Shown: in pieces, positions 1 to 13,193 of the stretch | Position numbering within the stretch: position 1 is the stretch's first letter | How the letters are laid out: each line of letters opens with the position of its first letter | Source: Pseudofabraea citricarpa | Lineage: Eukaryota > Ascomycota > Leotiomycetes > Helotiales > Dermateaceae | Direction of reading: 5' to 3' | DNA: 64,000 bases | NCBI GenBank assembly: GCA_029641185.1 | Contig: JAPWGK010000030.1 | Location: 62,001 to 126,000 of the forward strand | Position numbers and translations under genes: made by a program | Notes under the pieces: model-generated | Told to the model about the DNA's origin: nothing | Database searches by the model: none | What the model saw: only the letters and a program-made list of their open reading frames with translations

Positions 1-914
1 AGCCACTATTCTAACAAATGTTTCAACGGTTTCTCTGGTCTCCCGTCAGTTGTGGTGGACTCGACAGTTAAGAGTTGAGGGGCAGGCAGCAGGGGCAGGG
101 GTCGCTTCCACTTTTTGTTTGCGTACCTGAGTTGAAAGGTGGACGGACAAGGAGGGGAAATATTATAGGTGGACGCCTTTTTACTGGGGTTCTGGGTATT
201 TGTGACTTTGAGAAAAGGGCAATCTGAAGATTAAAGATTAAAGATAGCTGGCATGCGTGAGATCGGAAGAGAAGGTTTAGCATTGCAGCTGGCCATTTAA
301 GAATTAAGAATAGGCATCGTAGAGTTTAAGTTCCTCATAAGAGAATCCGCTACGATATCTTGAGTTTCTGACTTACTCATTGTCCCTCAACCTCGGTCAA
401 CAGGTATCAATGACCGACCTCTTTAATCCTAGTCCTATCAAGGACCTTCTCTAGCACGGTGCTCTCGAAATTCCTTGTCGATGGCTGCAGATCTCTAGTG
501 GACGGCATCGGAATCGGTACTGCCCTCACCTTTACCGAAACCATCCAGGAAAACATGGGATGAAATCTTAGCTCGTGCATCATCGAGCTTCTGCATTGAG
601 ATTCGACTGCACGAGATCTCTCTCCACAGGGTTCTGATCCTGGATCTCGCTATATCCAATGCCGAACAACCTCTCTGACCTCCTGGGCCTGTTAAGGTGG
701 ACGGATATTCCACCTTGATCCATGGAGGAGGAGAATGACGAACCATGGCCGAGATAGAAGTACGCAGGTTGTGGAGTCGAAATAACATGGATGGATAGGT
801 GATATAAAGCTTTTTGTTTCCCCCGGATCGGGTTGTGCTTGATCGTCCACCCTACCTTGACCTTCCTCAGCCAAGCCCTCACATTCGTTTCTTCTGCTCT
901 TCGTCTCGTTCAAT
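1..914. other. Intergenic, upstream of the quercetinase gene
   Basis: I see no convincing gene. The open frames here are short, mostly on the minus strand, and have no recognisable motif. The last few hundred bases are pyrimidine-rich and should hold the promoter and 5' leader of the quercetinase gene. Confidence 0.5.
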
Positions 915-2069
915 ATGCATTTCTCTAGAGTAACGGCCTATGCTCTCCTGGCTCCCATAGCAGCATGTTCCAATATCTGGGTGACAGAAGTGCCAGAATT
1001 TGTACGGCCGTACGCCATTCCTCACTACGAGGGCCACGCTGTATCGATCGGTGATCAAGTCTATCGATTCCCAGTCACTGGGCCCTCGTCCGGCTACGCA
1101 TTTACGCTCTTGGGAACGAACTCGCAGTCGTCGACAGCCTTGGGAGTCTTGCCACATACTCATCAGCGCCACTATGAGAACTTCTTTAATTTCAAAGGCC
1201 GCTTCCAGCTGTGGTCGCAGTATGGAAACGAGACGCAGCAGACGAGGATCCTGAGCCAAGGTGACTATGGCGGCGTGCCGGAGAATACTATCCACACGTT
1301 CCAGATCTTGGATCCGGATACGGAGATGACGGGAATAATCTCTCCTGGTGGCTTTGAGTAAGCAGTTTTCGAATCAAGAGGATCTGAATTTGGACTGATT
1401 GATATACTTAACAGGGATCTCTTCTATACCTTGGCAGATAGCAACTATACCTCGTCAACTCTCTCGCCGTACTCGCCATCAACCAGTAACTCATCCAGCT
1501 CCCCACCAGCATCCGTCATCTCAGCTCTCGAGTCCTTCGACGTCTACGCACAGCTTGATTTTGTAACCCGCACCGATGCCGTCGATGGTGCCGCACCATC
1601 ATCGAGCGTCTGGCACACGGGATCAAACGCGCTCGCTGTAGATTCTCTGCACGGCGCCTTCATCGCTAAAGACTACGGCATCAAGTACCTCTACAACGGA
1701 ACGTCATCCAGTGCCAGCACCTACCAAATCATCCAGCCCTTCGTAACACCCACGCAAAGCGCAGACAACTTCACGCTCAGCACCATCACGATGAGCAAGA
1801 GCAGTGCCTCCGCAGCCGGCGTGAACAGTTTCCCCGGCCACGCGGCTTTCGAGGTCCTCGATGGTAAATTGAACTTCAGCATGCTGAACGAGACGATCGA
1901 GCTGCTGAGCGGAGATGTCGTCTTCGTCCCTGCAGATACCGAGTATAGCTATTGGAGCGAGATTGCCTTTACCAAGACGCTGCATATCTCTGCCGGTGCC
2001 GAGGGGTTGGACTCCGAGTTGATTGCACAGGCGATCGAATGGGCGTATCCTGTCTGGCCAACTTCTTAA
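915..2069 (+). CDS. Quercetin 2,3-dioxygenase, secreted bicupin
   Basis: Two exons, 915..1357 and 1415..2069, encode 365 residues; the 57-nt intron splits a Glu codon. Quercetinases are extracellular copper enzymes that open the flavonol C ring with O2, releasing a depside and carbon monoxide. The N-terminal cupin carries the metal ligands at His81, His83, Glu88 and His127. Their spacing is identical to the ligands His66/His68/Glu73/His112 of the Aspergillus japonicus enzyme. A GPSSGYAFTLLGTN segment at about residues 56-69 is also characteristic. The first 18 or so residues form a signal peptide, and a Ser/Thr-rich linker (about residues 155-175) leads to the second cupin. The protein is close to full family length. 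A role in degrading plant flavonols is inferred from the family. Confidence 0.93.
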
Positions 2070-3265
2070 ATGGGTTGAGAGCCGAAAATAGAAGGTGGAG
2101 GAGAGGGTGGGATTTTGGGCTCTTGGGTTTTCTTGGAGAAGAAATTTACTTGTATATATTTACCTTACTTTATTCGAGTCAACAGAATTTTGTATAAACA
2201 AGTTCAAAATCTACATTGGAGCTTTTACTTTTCTTTTAAGCTCCGAGCGCTATACCGTATCTATCATATCCTTAGTCCTCATCCAAGTCCTTCAAATTGT
2301 TTACTCGAACCGAGTTTTAATATCTTTCGCTTGGCCAACGAAATTTCTCTCTTGTGGCTGTCTCTCTGATTCATAAGACAGTTCGATAATCCCTCCAATG
2401 ACGCAGCAACATCAAAATACATTACAGAATCTGGATACAGAGCTCCTTCTTTGTTCTAGAATTATTCAGTAACACAAATGCTCACTGTGATATCAGCGAC
2501 TCTGCTATCCGTATGAACACCAATTAAATTTAAGCGACGGTCCTCCCCTCCCCTCTCAAAAAGCAAAGAAATAAAAACGTAAAACCTCGCCAGCTACCCG
2601 AACTCGAAATACATAATACAACAGTATAGCAAATCCAACTCCTTCACTCTAGCCTATCACCACACAGCCCTCGCTCCAAAAATTCTGCCTTGCTCCGCCA
2701 TTCTCCTTCGCATGAACAGGTCAAAGCCTCAGCCTCGCTTAAGCGACCGAAAAAGCGACCTCACCTGACACGACCAAGCATTAAGCGCCTAGCAAACCTC
2801 AATCCCAACCGATTTGATACCTATCATTCTAGAGAGGAGACGTGATGGCTGTTGGAAGGCTGAGGTAAAGGAGGCAAATGAAGAAATCATACGAGTGTTG
2901 GAGTTGTGCTCGCAAATGCACACCGAGGAGGGGGAATGGCAAGGGTGTGATTAGGGGGGACGAGGCAGGTAGGCAGAAGGTGGACCAAAGTACCTACCTA
3001 CAAGGCAATGCTTCTTGAAGGGCGGAGGAAGAAAAGGTAGAAGAGTGTTGGTTGGGCGTTTATGTGGTTGACAAGGCTGAGTTTTGCGGTCTCTTGGGAG
3101 GTTCAACAGAGGTAAGCAAACCAGCTCAGTGGAAAGAAATCAGAAATAAATCGTCTCTTCCCCTCCCGTTATTCCATTTCACTTGGTTACGGTTAGAGAA
3201 GAGTTCCATTCTATTACCTACCTCATACTTAGTCCCTCTGACTCATCACCCTTTAAACCCAAGCT
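2070..3265. other. Intergenic
   Basis: AT-rich 3' flank of the quercetinase gene followed by purine-rich sequence. Short open frames occur but none has coding character or a recognisable motif. Confidence 0.5.
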
Positions 3266-4344
3266 ATGCCCTCCCTCACCACCTCCATCCCTACCTCCCC
3301 TCTCGAATCCCCCACAGCAGGGAAAAGACATCCCCTGAGAGCCGAAGACATAACACCCGGCTGTATTATCTGGCTGCCATCTAAATCCGCAATTTTTAAA
3401 TCCAATACGACGTCTACTCCACTAGGAGAGATCAAATGCATAGGCACGAAGCGATGCTCATGTAGCGCAGCCGAGGCCGAAGGACGAAACGACCTGCTCC
3501 CGAAAAACGGCTACAATCACCCCGCGGTGATCCTGCAGATGCATCAACGGCCCGGGTCTAGAGAACGAGGGGATCTGGAATGTGTGATAGCGACCGTAAG
3601 CCTCGCTCCAGCCCAAACCCACCATAAAAATATCTGACTCCTAAAAAAAAGATCTCGTCCTTCTCCTCCACCCCCCTCCCTATCTACCTCACGCACAAGA
3701 ACCTTCTCCCCACCAGCGTACCCATCTCGCATGCGCCCTACCACCACGGCCTCTCACTGTCATCACCCCTCAAAGCATCTGCCGCAAACAAGAAATCCAA
3801 GACCCCCTCGTTGAAAAAACAATCCTACATCCGCCTTGATCATGTCTATTCCTTACCACTCTCCCACCTCCGCACTTTCACCTTCCACCCAAAATGCCGC
3901 GCGTATAAGCTGCGGATAAGCGAGGAGAGCTATGCGGCCTTGATGGAAGTCCTGTGCTTACCGGCGCAGGAGTGGGTGCATGCGGGTGAGATTTGGGAGA
4001 CAGCTGCGACGAGGTTAGATGATCTTGTAAGGAGCGGAGGTGGGGGTGGTGGGGGACTGGACGGGGAAATAATTCTGCGTGGGGATCGAGTGGGAGAAGA
4101 AGAGCAAGACGATGTGCTGGGTGGTGTGTCGTTCACGGGTTGTGTGGTTGATGATGGGCTGAGTTATGGGACCATTTACAAACCGCCGGAACTGCTCCCC
4201 CCAAGACCCGACAAGGCGGATGGCTCGTTTCCGCATGGCTGGAATATCTCTCTTGGCAAGATTGCGGCCTCTCTATCTCTTGCAGCCATCTCATTTTTGG
4301 GGATTTGTAGCTGGCATTTTCAGTTTTGGCCATTCCATTCGTAA
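3266..4344 (+). CDS. Unknown protein with C-terminal membrane segment
   Basis: Exons 3266..3595 and 3652..4344 join in phase 0 and give 340 residues. I do not recognise a family. The N-terminal part (residues 26-90) has a compact conserved-looking block with two nearby Cys (CSCSAAE) and an NHPAVILQ string. The middle is basic and Ser/Thr-rich, with a Gly run near residue 240. The last 30 or so residues are hydrophobic with several aromatics, so the protein may be tail-anchored. The splice pair is GTAAGC / A-rich AG, and the second exon continues in frame through KKQSYIRLDHV, which supports the join. The gene converges on the GUT2 gene with only 50 bp between stop codons. It could also start at a later Met, but this ATG gives the longest frame. 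Confidence 0.7.
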
Positions 4345-4394
4345 TTATATATCTACAGAAACCGTTCTAATTACACACAATCCAACACAATGTC

Positions 4395-6593
4395 TTACTT
4401 GTTAGCAGCACTCTCTTTGGTCAACGATGGGTCAGCAGCACCCTTGGCGGCATCACTCTCAATGTAGTCGGCCGGCTGATCATGTCTCGAATACATCTTG
4501 TACTCGATCGAGTCTTTGAAGCTCAACTTCCCAGACTCAACCTCCTTTCTTGTAGCTGTTAAGCGAGACTTCGGTAGTCCCATACTTTCTAAAAAGGCAA
4601 CGGCTATATTTGTTAGTTTGATTCAACAACAAGAATAATTAGACTTACAATCTGTCCACTCGACAGCCTTTCTCTTGTTGTCCCACTTCAACTCAGTTGC
4701 CATAATATCAATAACTTTTGGTAACGCCTCTAAAGCCGCTTGAGCATTCAAGAATGCCAGTCTCGTTCTTCGTGCAAGTACATCAACAGCAGTCTGTGCA
4801 TACTCGTGTCTAACTGCGTAACGAACTTCACCATCCACAAAGGGGTAGAGAGGGCTGATTCTCTCGCCTCTGACCGGATATCGCTGTTCGGTAGGACTGC
4901 TGAGTGCTGCGACGGTCCAAGCTCTGTCTCCATATGATTCTGTAAGATGTTTGGCAACATCCGTTTCAACACCGAAATGTTGGATCAGATTGATGAATAA
5001 CGTCTTTGAGAAACCGTGAGCACCAACAAGTCTCACTTGATGAGTCTGACAGCTTCCGTCAAGCTTAGCACCGTCGTTGACCATTTCAGTACCGCTGACA
5101 TCTGGTGCATTAGTGTATGGCTTGGGCTGGAGCTTGAACTGGCTGATAGCTTCGTCAACACACTCTTCGGCCATTTGTCGGTAAGTAGTCCACTTTCCTC
5201 CAGCACAGGTCAAAAGACCTGAAGGGGACATATCGATGAGATGGTTTCTGACAAGGGATTCGGTATTCTTGGCCTTTGGATCTTTCACCAGAGGTCGGAT
5301 ACCTGACCATGCTGCCAGAACATCACCTCGTCGCACGTTGATATCGGGAGAGAGATAATGACGGATTTCTGACAGGATCCAGTCAATCTCTTCTTCGCCC
5401 GCTACGGGATTCTGAGAAATCTTGGTAGGCGCATCTGTGGTTCCGGCAATGGTGTTTCCTTGCCATGGAAGGAAGAAAATCACTCTACCATCTGAAGTTT
5501 GAGGATCAATCAGACCCATCTTCTGGGGACTGTAGTATCCAGGAAGAACAACGTGGACTCCAGAACTTGGCGCGACAATTTCCTTGACTTCTTGGTCGTC
5601 AAACTTCCTGATCCCATCCACAAAAGGACCAGTAGCATTGATGATTCCTCTAGCCCGGATTGTGAACTCCTCGGCCTTCTTGCCGTTCTTTTCTTGTACC
5701 AGATCCTTGACACGCGCACCACACAGCTTGCCAGAGGCATCCTTTTCCAATCCAGTGACTTCGACGTGGTTGACAACAGTACCTCCGTATAAAGCAGCAG
5801 TCATTGCCAAAGAGACGTTCATCCTCGAATCGTTGTGCGCACCATCATAATATACCAACGCGCCCACCAAGTCGGTTCTCTTGAGCATGGGGAAAGCATC
5901 CAAAGCTTTGCTCTTTGTCAAAAAGTATGAGCTTTCAATGCCCTCAGACCCAGCCAGAAAATCGTAGAATTTGGTTCCCGCCCAATAGTATGGTGCTTTC
6001 CACCACTTATCCAATGGCAGCATGATGGGCAGCCATGACGACAAATGAGGAGCCGTGTCCAAAAAGTATTTCCGCTCCCTCAACGCTTCGCGCACAAGCT
6101 TGTACTGATTATAATCCAACTCCCAGACAGCCTTCTCCAAATATCTTACACCACCATGTACCAACTTTGTGCTCTTACTGCTCGTGCCACTGCTGAAATC
6201 GTCGCGCTCGACCACTGCGACTTTCAGACCTCGAGTCGCAGCGTCCAAAGCCACTCCGGCACCCGTCGCTCCACCACCAATGACGAGAAGATCATAGACA
6301 TCGTCTTCGTTGGATGCTACAGCGGTCTCGCTAGAAGCAAAAAGGCTCCCTGCGGCGCTTGTCACACCCGCGCTCTTCTTCAGATCCGCAATTTGTTCAT
6401 CTCGACTCTTCACTTTCGGGAATCGCGGAGGGCGAAAGCTGCCACCCTCGCCGTAGCCTGGAGGAGGTACTGCGGCGGGTTCTGAGCCAGGAATGTTCCG
6501 TGGTCGGTATGAATAGTATAGAAGGCCTCCTCCGACAGTTACTGCACCAGTTGTGTATAGAAGCGGCTTTGCCAAGCGTTGTCGAAAAGCCAT
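4395..6593 (-). CDS. GUT2: Mitochondrial FAD-dependent glycerol-3-phosphate dehydrogenase
   Basis: Exons 6593..4649 and 4603..4395 encode 717 residues. The enzyme oxidises glycerol-3-phosphate to dihydroxyacetone phosphate at the inner mitochondrial membrane and passes electrons to ubiquinone. It serves glycerol use and the G3P shuttle. The N-terminus is basic with a hydrophobic stretch (residues 10-28), as expected for mitochondrial import and membrane anchoring. The FAD-binding Rossmann motif VIGGGATGAG lies at about 104-113, followed by the family block SSGTSSKSTKLVHGG. A 45-nt intron near the 3' end separates a short last exon that supplies the conserved C-terminus; without it the frame would end in a spurious tail. 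Length and motifs match fungal Gut2. Confidence 0.96.
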
Positions 6594-8044
6594 CGTCGGC
6601 GTGGAGGATATGGAGGACGAGGAAGAGAGAGAGCAGGAGATGATAAAATATTGTAGGTTGTGGAGGGAGCAAGATTATGTTGGTAGTGCTGGAGAGATCT
6701 GCGGGATGGGTAGTGATGGTGGGTAGTGGGTATATTGACGTGACCAAGTGCTGATAGGATCCACTTCAATTAGTTGGGCTCTGAACCGGTTTTGTGAAGC
6801 TCGTACTGCGCAAGATGCACAGCGAGCGAGGTGGGAAGAGTCGATGGCTCGAGGATAATGATGGATGAAAGGCACAGGAAATGAAGGATACACGATACGG
6901 TAGAGGTAAGTAGTTAGTTCATATGGCGCTGAAGCTGTTGAGCTTTGGAGTCTGTTCGGGCGTCGTCTTGGGCTCCCGGCCTCAATCTTTCCGCCAATCA
7001 GGGGCCAAGACCACTCGGCCGGGATCGACGGAAGAACTCCCTGGACCAGCATTAATCCGGGGGGCCATCAGGTGGGATTTTGAGATTTTCTGTCTCTGGG
7101 AACAAGCTGGGATCCCCATATTTATCTCCTTGTTTTACTGCCTTTGACGTGGAGTCCCACCGTGCATCAATCCTCAACCAAAGCAACAGCAACAAAGGAG
7201 TACGTGAACTTGAGCCTAGATGTCAGATGGGACTCATAAGATCATGGGAGACCCCCGACAGGGAGGACGGGCATGTGGGGGTTCTAGGATCTTGGAATGG
7301 CACCTGACAGCAATATTCTTTTTTGAGACCTGAAGGCTGAAGAGAGTTGAATTGAATTTGCCAAGTCGTGTTGTTGTTCACTTTGCCGCTGAGTTGGGAA
7401 CATTCGATGTCGCATTGCCATTCTCCCGGTCCTCTTCTCCCTTCGCTCTGATCTATTATTATAAGACGAGACGGCAACGGGGTCTCTTTCCTCACTTTCT
7501 CTCTTCACTTGTTGTGCATCTGTACGGCTTCGTCATCTTTTAATCCACCAGCATCAGCAAGTCAAAACGCCATTCATACAAACGAGGAAGGTCTGCCGAG
7601 TTGGCAGAAATGTGCACAAGTGGAGCACCGGAGTTGATCGCTTGCATATTATTGTACACATCGCTTGTATTTGTACTTTGCATAATCAAAGCACTAAATC
7701 AAACACAGGGACAAGTGGACAAGTGCTGCTTTATCTCACGTCAGGTGAGGGATTCGCAGATGGATCCATTAACTCTTTCACCTTTGAGATTCTGACTCTA
7801 ACGGATTCTACAATTTTTGCTTGCAATTTAGATGCACCAGTGGTATGAGACGTTCTACCACCACCAGGCAGGCATTCGTGCCATTGGTGAACTTCATTGA
7901 TGTCGAAGATTTCGGAATAGGACAAAAATCATACATCATAGGATTTAATGAAACTTTTATGTCAATGGGTATACCTACACAAAAATCCATTTGAATCCAT
8001 TTCTCGCTTACTGCTTTATATACCAACGCACTGCATATCACTCA
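6594..8044. other. Intergenic: GUT2 promoter and chromate-transporter 3' flank
   Basis: There is no convincing gene in these 1.45 kb; the open frames are under 130 codons, overlap one another on both strands and lack motifs. A CCAAT box is visible at 6994-6998, about 400 bp upstream of GUT2. Confidence 0.5.
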
Positions 8045-9795
8045 CTAAATTCCAACAGCTCCATACCAGGCCAAGCCAAGGACCCCTCCGAGAATAATGG
8101 CAAAGGGGGCACTTAGACCAAACCAAGCACCTCCCACAAAACTCATAGCTGTGATCGCTACCCACCATGGATCACCTCCCAACGGACTTCCACTCTGAGC
8201 ATCAACATCAACCAGCCCGATCTGCCACAGTTTATACACAGCCGTAAACACCAAACCAACTGCGGAAGCATTGATGCCACGTAGGAACGAGAACAACCAA
8301 CGACGAGACCTCAGAATATTCCACAGCCCTAGAACCCCAGTCATGATGGCAATACCGGGAGTAAAGATGGCCAAAAGTCCGATCAAGGCTCCTAAAATCG
8401 AGGGAAGCGATGTCCCAGCTGCTGCAAGCGAGCCAAGATACACAGCAAAGTTGAAGTTGGGGCCGGGAAACGACTGGATCAGTGCCAGACCGAGGAGAAA
8501 GTCTCGTGGCGATACCCAACCTTCGGCTACGATGTACTCCCGAAGCAAGGGGATAACTACCGGCCCGCCCCCGAATATGATGGTGCCTGCGAGGTAGAGA
8601 TTCGCAAACAATGACATCCCGCGAGGTGGAGTATTAAGTAGACCTCGCAGGAGCATTACGGTAGCGAAAGAGATCAGGAAACCTATGAGTATGTACAGTC
8701 CGGTCTTCCAAGTGGAAACAAGGACTTGATTGCTTGGAGGAACAACTCTTTCAGAAGCCTGAGATTCTTCTGCAGCAGATATAGCCTCAGTTACCGAAGA
8801 TTCAACCTCCCGTCCTTCAACAGCCGCAGTTCTGCGAAGAATTGGCCCTGAAGTTGTACTACTGCTAACCCGAGGAGGTTCTCTATTTGTGGATGCCAAC
8901 GAAGCGCTGTCATGCGGGACGACTGCATTCTCAATAGTACTCGGTTCCGAATCTCGTTCCGATCGTCTTCTCAGAATCGGCTTAACCAATCGATGAAGCC
9001 ATCGAAAATCCCAAACAATAGTGACAAGCCCAGCAGCAAGCATGAGTATCGGATAGAACCACAAAGCCGTGTACAGCATGCCCCCAATGCCGCCAAAACA
9101 GACCAGCAGACGCGTCAATTTATCCGTGATAGCTTTCTGAGCCAGCTGCACCGCAGCCAGGGCAATGATTCCCACAGTCGCTGCGTTCAGGCCTGATAGA
9201 AGTGCGTAGACTGGTCCAGGTAGAGTATCGCCGATCTGAGAAACACCGAGTGACAGAGCATACATACCAACAGCACCAGGAAGGCTATTTAATTAGCATG
9301 TCAATATAAGACAACAAAAATATTTTAGCAGTAGGTGACATACCACCATAGAATCAACGAGAGAATCCCAGCCAAGAACCCCCCATGCACATAGTTTATA
9401 CAGAACAGCATCTTCGTACTCGCTGGTCCAGGGAGTGCTTGGCTCAGAGCAAAGATCTCCTGGTACTATTACCCCCTCAAAAGTTACCTTATGTTCACAA
9501 TCTACAACCCAAAAACTCAAAAGAGGGAGGAGATCAAGACTTACCAATTGCTCATCGATCCATTCATGGTTTTCCACAAACCTCCTGTGCAACTATTTCA
9601 ATTCCTGCGTTAGGAAAGATACACCGAGGAAATCTCGAGAATTTGTCATCGTACAATCTGAAAGTGCACCGGCGGTCCACCGAACGACGTGAACCCCAAA
9701 TGCCAATTCTTAGCCAGGACGTTCCATTTCGACGTCGATTCCGATTCGAAGAGGTGGTCGTAGCGGCGCAGAGTTGATTCTATGAGGTCTGCCAT
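8045..9795 (-). CDS. Chromate ion transporter (CHR family)
   Basis: Four exons (9795..9655, 9592..9545, 9465..9344, 9284..8045) give 516 residues. CHR proteins are membrane carriers; characterised members export chromate or take up anions such as sulfate. The protein has the tandem-duplicated layout of long-chain CHR proteins. The N-terminal half carries FTSFGGPPVHFQ (about residues 37-48) and QALPGPAST. The C-terminal half repeats the signature as FGGGPVVIPLLREY and IQSFPGPNFN. A hydrophilic linker of about 90 residues, rich in Ser, Glu and Arg, separates the halves. The three small 5' exons were placed from frame and family motifs; the ATG is followed directly by a hydrophilic N-terminus. 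The true substrate in fungi is uncertain. Confidence 0.93.
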
Positions 9796-10198
9796 GCTGA
9801 CGCCTCGTGAGATTTTATTTCACTGGTATTGCAGGAACGAATAGCATTTGAGTTTCCTTAGAACTTGGCTTGTCGCTTGTCCTTATATCTATAAGCCTCT
9901 TTTTTCTTCTTCTTCAGCTTTTGGTGTTTTGTCTGACTCACTAGAAGTCTAAATATAAAATGTAGAAAAGATCCTGCAATTTGCTGGGCACGGATGGATA
10001 CGAGGATTTCGGAATGTCAATGTTACCTTGTTCACCCTTGGCAAATGCATGACAACATAACACGTGATGGCTTTGGAGAGATCTTAAGAGACAATGAAGT
10101 TATTTATACTGCTCGGTCTTTAAACTCCTGAGTAAAAGTAACTCGATCATGAAATCATGGATGTCGAGATGTGGAATATGAGATTCTATGGTAAAGTA
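9796..10198. other. Intergenic
   Basis: Promoter side of the chromate transporter and 3' flank of the HET gene. Nothing else is recognisable. Confidence 0.5.
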
Positions 10199-12678
10199 TT
10201 ATCCCAACACAATCTTCTTCCACTCCCTCTTCTTATACCCAATCCAGTCACTCTCATCCAACTCAGCTTTCCCAATTCTATACGCCACATCCCCCTCCCA
10301 CTCCACAACCAGCATGGACAAGTTCCCCGGACTCGCCCTCCCAATCACGATGAACTCTCTCTCGAGCAAGAAAGGTTCTTGTCCCTGTGAATTTGTCGCA
10401 AGCATATCTTCCTCTGGTTGTTTCTTACTATGCAGATGTGAAAGTATCATCGTTGCGAATTTGCGAGTACGCAAATGTAGTTTTTGGATTCTTGTGCCCG
10501 AATCTGTCTCCGGAGATACGATAGGATTGTGGTCTTTTGTCGATTGCAGATTGATAGAGCCTGTTTCAACTCCGTCGGTAACGACTTGATACTTATATGA
10601 TTGCCGATGCAAGTCCCACACGCCATGGATAAGCAACGTCGCCGTACTCGTCCAAAAGTAAAGATGGCCAGCATCCTTCATATTCATCCGATCCGAATCG
10701 ACGAGATCATCATACGTGATTTCTCTGCGAGACTCCATCCATTCAGGCTCCGAGCCAAGTCGATTCGCAATCTCGTCGCCTATGGTTCTCAGCCCGCCCT
10801 CGTCATCTAAGCGATACTTGACGATATCAGAAATAGGCGGATCTGGCTCATCTAGCACATGCCAGTTGAACAAGCCAATTGGGCCGCCAAACCAGCCTGC
10901 CCAGTTCCAGCTTGGAAACCCTGCTTGAACACCTGAACCATTGCGATACGTCGCGAGATTCCGCTCGCAGCCTCCTTGGATATCCCAGCATAAGTACAAA
11001 TCGAACTTCGATTCAGGGATGCCCCAGTAGAATTTTGCGTTGTTGGCTGCGGATAACAACTGCAGGATACCGGAGAACGCATTCAGGGTATCGCTGGGAT
11101 AGGTCAGATTACGCACCATGTACTCATTGACTAGTTTCTGGTATACGGAATGATAATCCGATTGTGCTTCTTTGAGATCAAGGCCTATCCAACTCGAGGA
11201 CACGGGATGTCGGGGAAACCCATATCGAGCAGCGCTTTCAAGTTCTGTCCCTTCAATCCACAGTGCGCTCGAGCAGCTCCAGTATACCTGCTCGGCAGTG
11301 AAGATCATAAGTCTTCGTGATAGCACTTTCTCCTGAAGTGTCCAAGCTCGAGTCATCCATGTGGATCCTGCTACGGATGCTTGATCGCCTCTGAATAATT
11401 CTGTAATGAAATTTTCATCTCCGTCTCCTACTTCGATGATTTCTTGCTGAGATGTTCGGGGGACCGACCCTACTCCGGGCAGACCACTGCTAGAATCACT
11501 ACCAGCTGCGGCAACGACAGTGAGAACTGCAGATGAATACACTAAACCCATTTGTGAAAGGTGGATATCTTTAGACGAGAAATCATCCTGCACAATGCAG
11601 AGTGCATCGACCCAGAGATATCTCTCGCCAATTGCATCAACAAGCCGGATCGCATCGCTGATAGTAGTTGGAAGATGTGCTGAGATGAGTGAACCCTCAC
11701 GAAAAAGCTCGTCTGAGTTTGCGAGCACATGCGTCAGAGTTTTAGTTGTGCCCCAGCAGTAACTCAACGCTACGTACGTGCAATCTGGAGGGGCTTCGAC
11801 GATGCACATTCGCTGAACATCAACAAGTAGAAGTGACTGCAATGCGCTAGGTAACGATTGTGGCCAGAATGACTGGGAGCATTTATCACCATGGCTATCT
11901 CTGCAGTCATCCTTCCAAGTAGTCAGAAGATGCATATTTACTTGGTTGGGGTCCACGCGACGTCCGTACCCAGAGGTAGACCAAACGTTCTGGAAATCTC
12001 CCATGCTCCCCACCACTGGGAGTTGGAGTGGCGCTTTTGAGAATGGCTGTAAAGACAAAATTATCCGGGACCTCTCTGCAGCAAGGTCGTTTTGATATGG
12101 CAGGAGTGGGCCGGTAAAGGGCGTCGACGTCGGAGGGATCAAAGTCACTTGGAGATGGTAGACTATCCGAATACTTTTCTTGGTGGGCCGGATGATACAA
12201 TAAAGGCCAGTCAACAACTTGCATGTGTCTTTGGGATTGGCGTTCTCTTGCTTGAGGCGATGGGCTAGAATGCGACAGAAATCGCAAGATGTGCTGCGGG
12301 CAATGATGTCTTGGACAGAACCCAGTTCACCATTGCTGTGTTAAACTCTGTTAGATGATTGGACTTGCAGATTAAAAGAAGAAAATACCTGGCTATTACA
12401 TGCTTAGATATCTCCGCCCGTTCCAAGACCTCTTCCTCTTCTTGGCTCCAAATCTCCCCCGTGGAATATTGTTGTTGACCAAGATCAACAGGCCGCCATT
12501 TGGGATCAACCCTTTGCCTTTCTTTCGACTTTGCGAGGGATTCATGAGCTTGCTTCAACCTCTCGGCGTTTAATGCATGTGCTTCCTTGGATTGGTTTGA
12601 TGGTGAGTCATATCGAACGTCGGTATATAATTTTAGTCGGAAATGACCCTTAGACTTGCAAGTGTTGCATAATGGCAT
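10199..12678 (-). CDS. HET-domain protein (heterokaryon incompatibility type)
   Basis: Exons 12678..12389 and 12335..10199 encode 808 residues. HET proteins take part in non-self recognition and programmed cell death in filamentous ascomycetes. The HET core begins at about residue 284 with YVALSYCWG and continues through LPTTISDAIRLVDAIGERYLW and DALCIVQDD. A GSTWMTRAWTLQE block follows further on. The first exon encodes a short N-terminal CxxC motif (MPLCNTCKS). A second one, CDFC, sits just after the intron, and together they may form a small zinc site. The intron is a 53-nt GT-AG whose removal restores a continuous frame. No NACHT or WD-repeat partner domain is seen, so the C-terminal half is of unknown function. 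Specificity cannot be inferred. Confidence 0.92.
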
Positions 12679-13193
12679 GGCAATAAAATACCATAGGTAA
12701 TTCTACCTGACTGATCGAGCTTTTGTTATTCAACAAAAATAGAATAAAACACGAAATCGCTGTTCAACTGTGGACGATGTCACCTCAAATTTTGCGAATT
12801 CTCAAGTCTGATAAGCTAGTAAATACCGGCTTGAGATCCTAATATGATTGGGAGTAGTACCAGTAACTGACGGAGCAGCAGAGCTATATTTGAGTAAACG
12901 CCCTCTGATACTTAAAGTAAAGGAAATAATCTGATTTCTGCATCTGATCTGATTAGCTATGTTCTCGCTTACGCGTGACGCGAAAATGACGCGGTCTTGA
13001 CACAGGGTTGTGAGATCTCGTCTTTATCCAGGGGCAGGTCGGTTACGAAAAGGGTAACATACCCAGGTTTCTTATAAGTTCAACATCATTTCGATGCTCT
13101 CTAGGTACCTTATGTCAATGTCAAGCATGAGGTTGTTCTCTAAGCGAGAGTTGACTTGTGTGCTTTGATCCCTGAATTTCGTCTTCATTTCGA
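12679..13193. other. Intergenic
   Basis: Upstream region of the HET gene and 3' flank of the next minus-strand gene. I see nothing else. Confidence 0.5.

Noticed and set aside
879..1295. 138-codon minus-strand frame
   Set aside because: It lies opposite the first exon of the quercetinase gene and has no motif; it is a shadow of the real gene.
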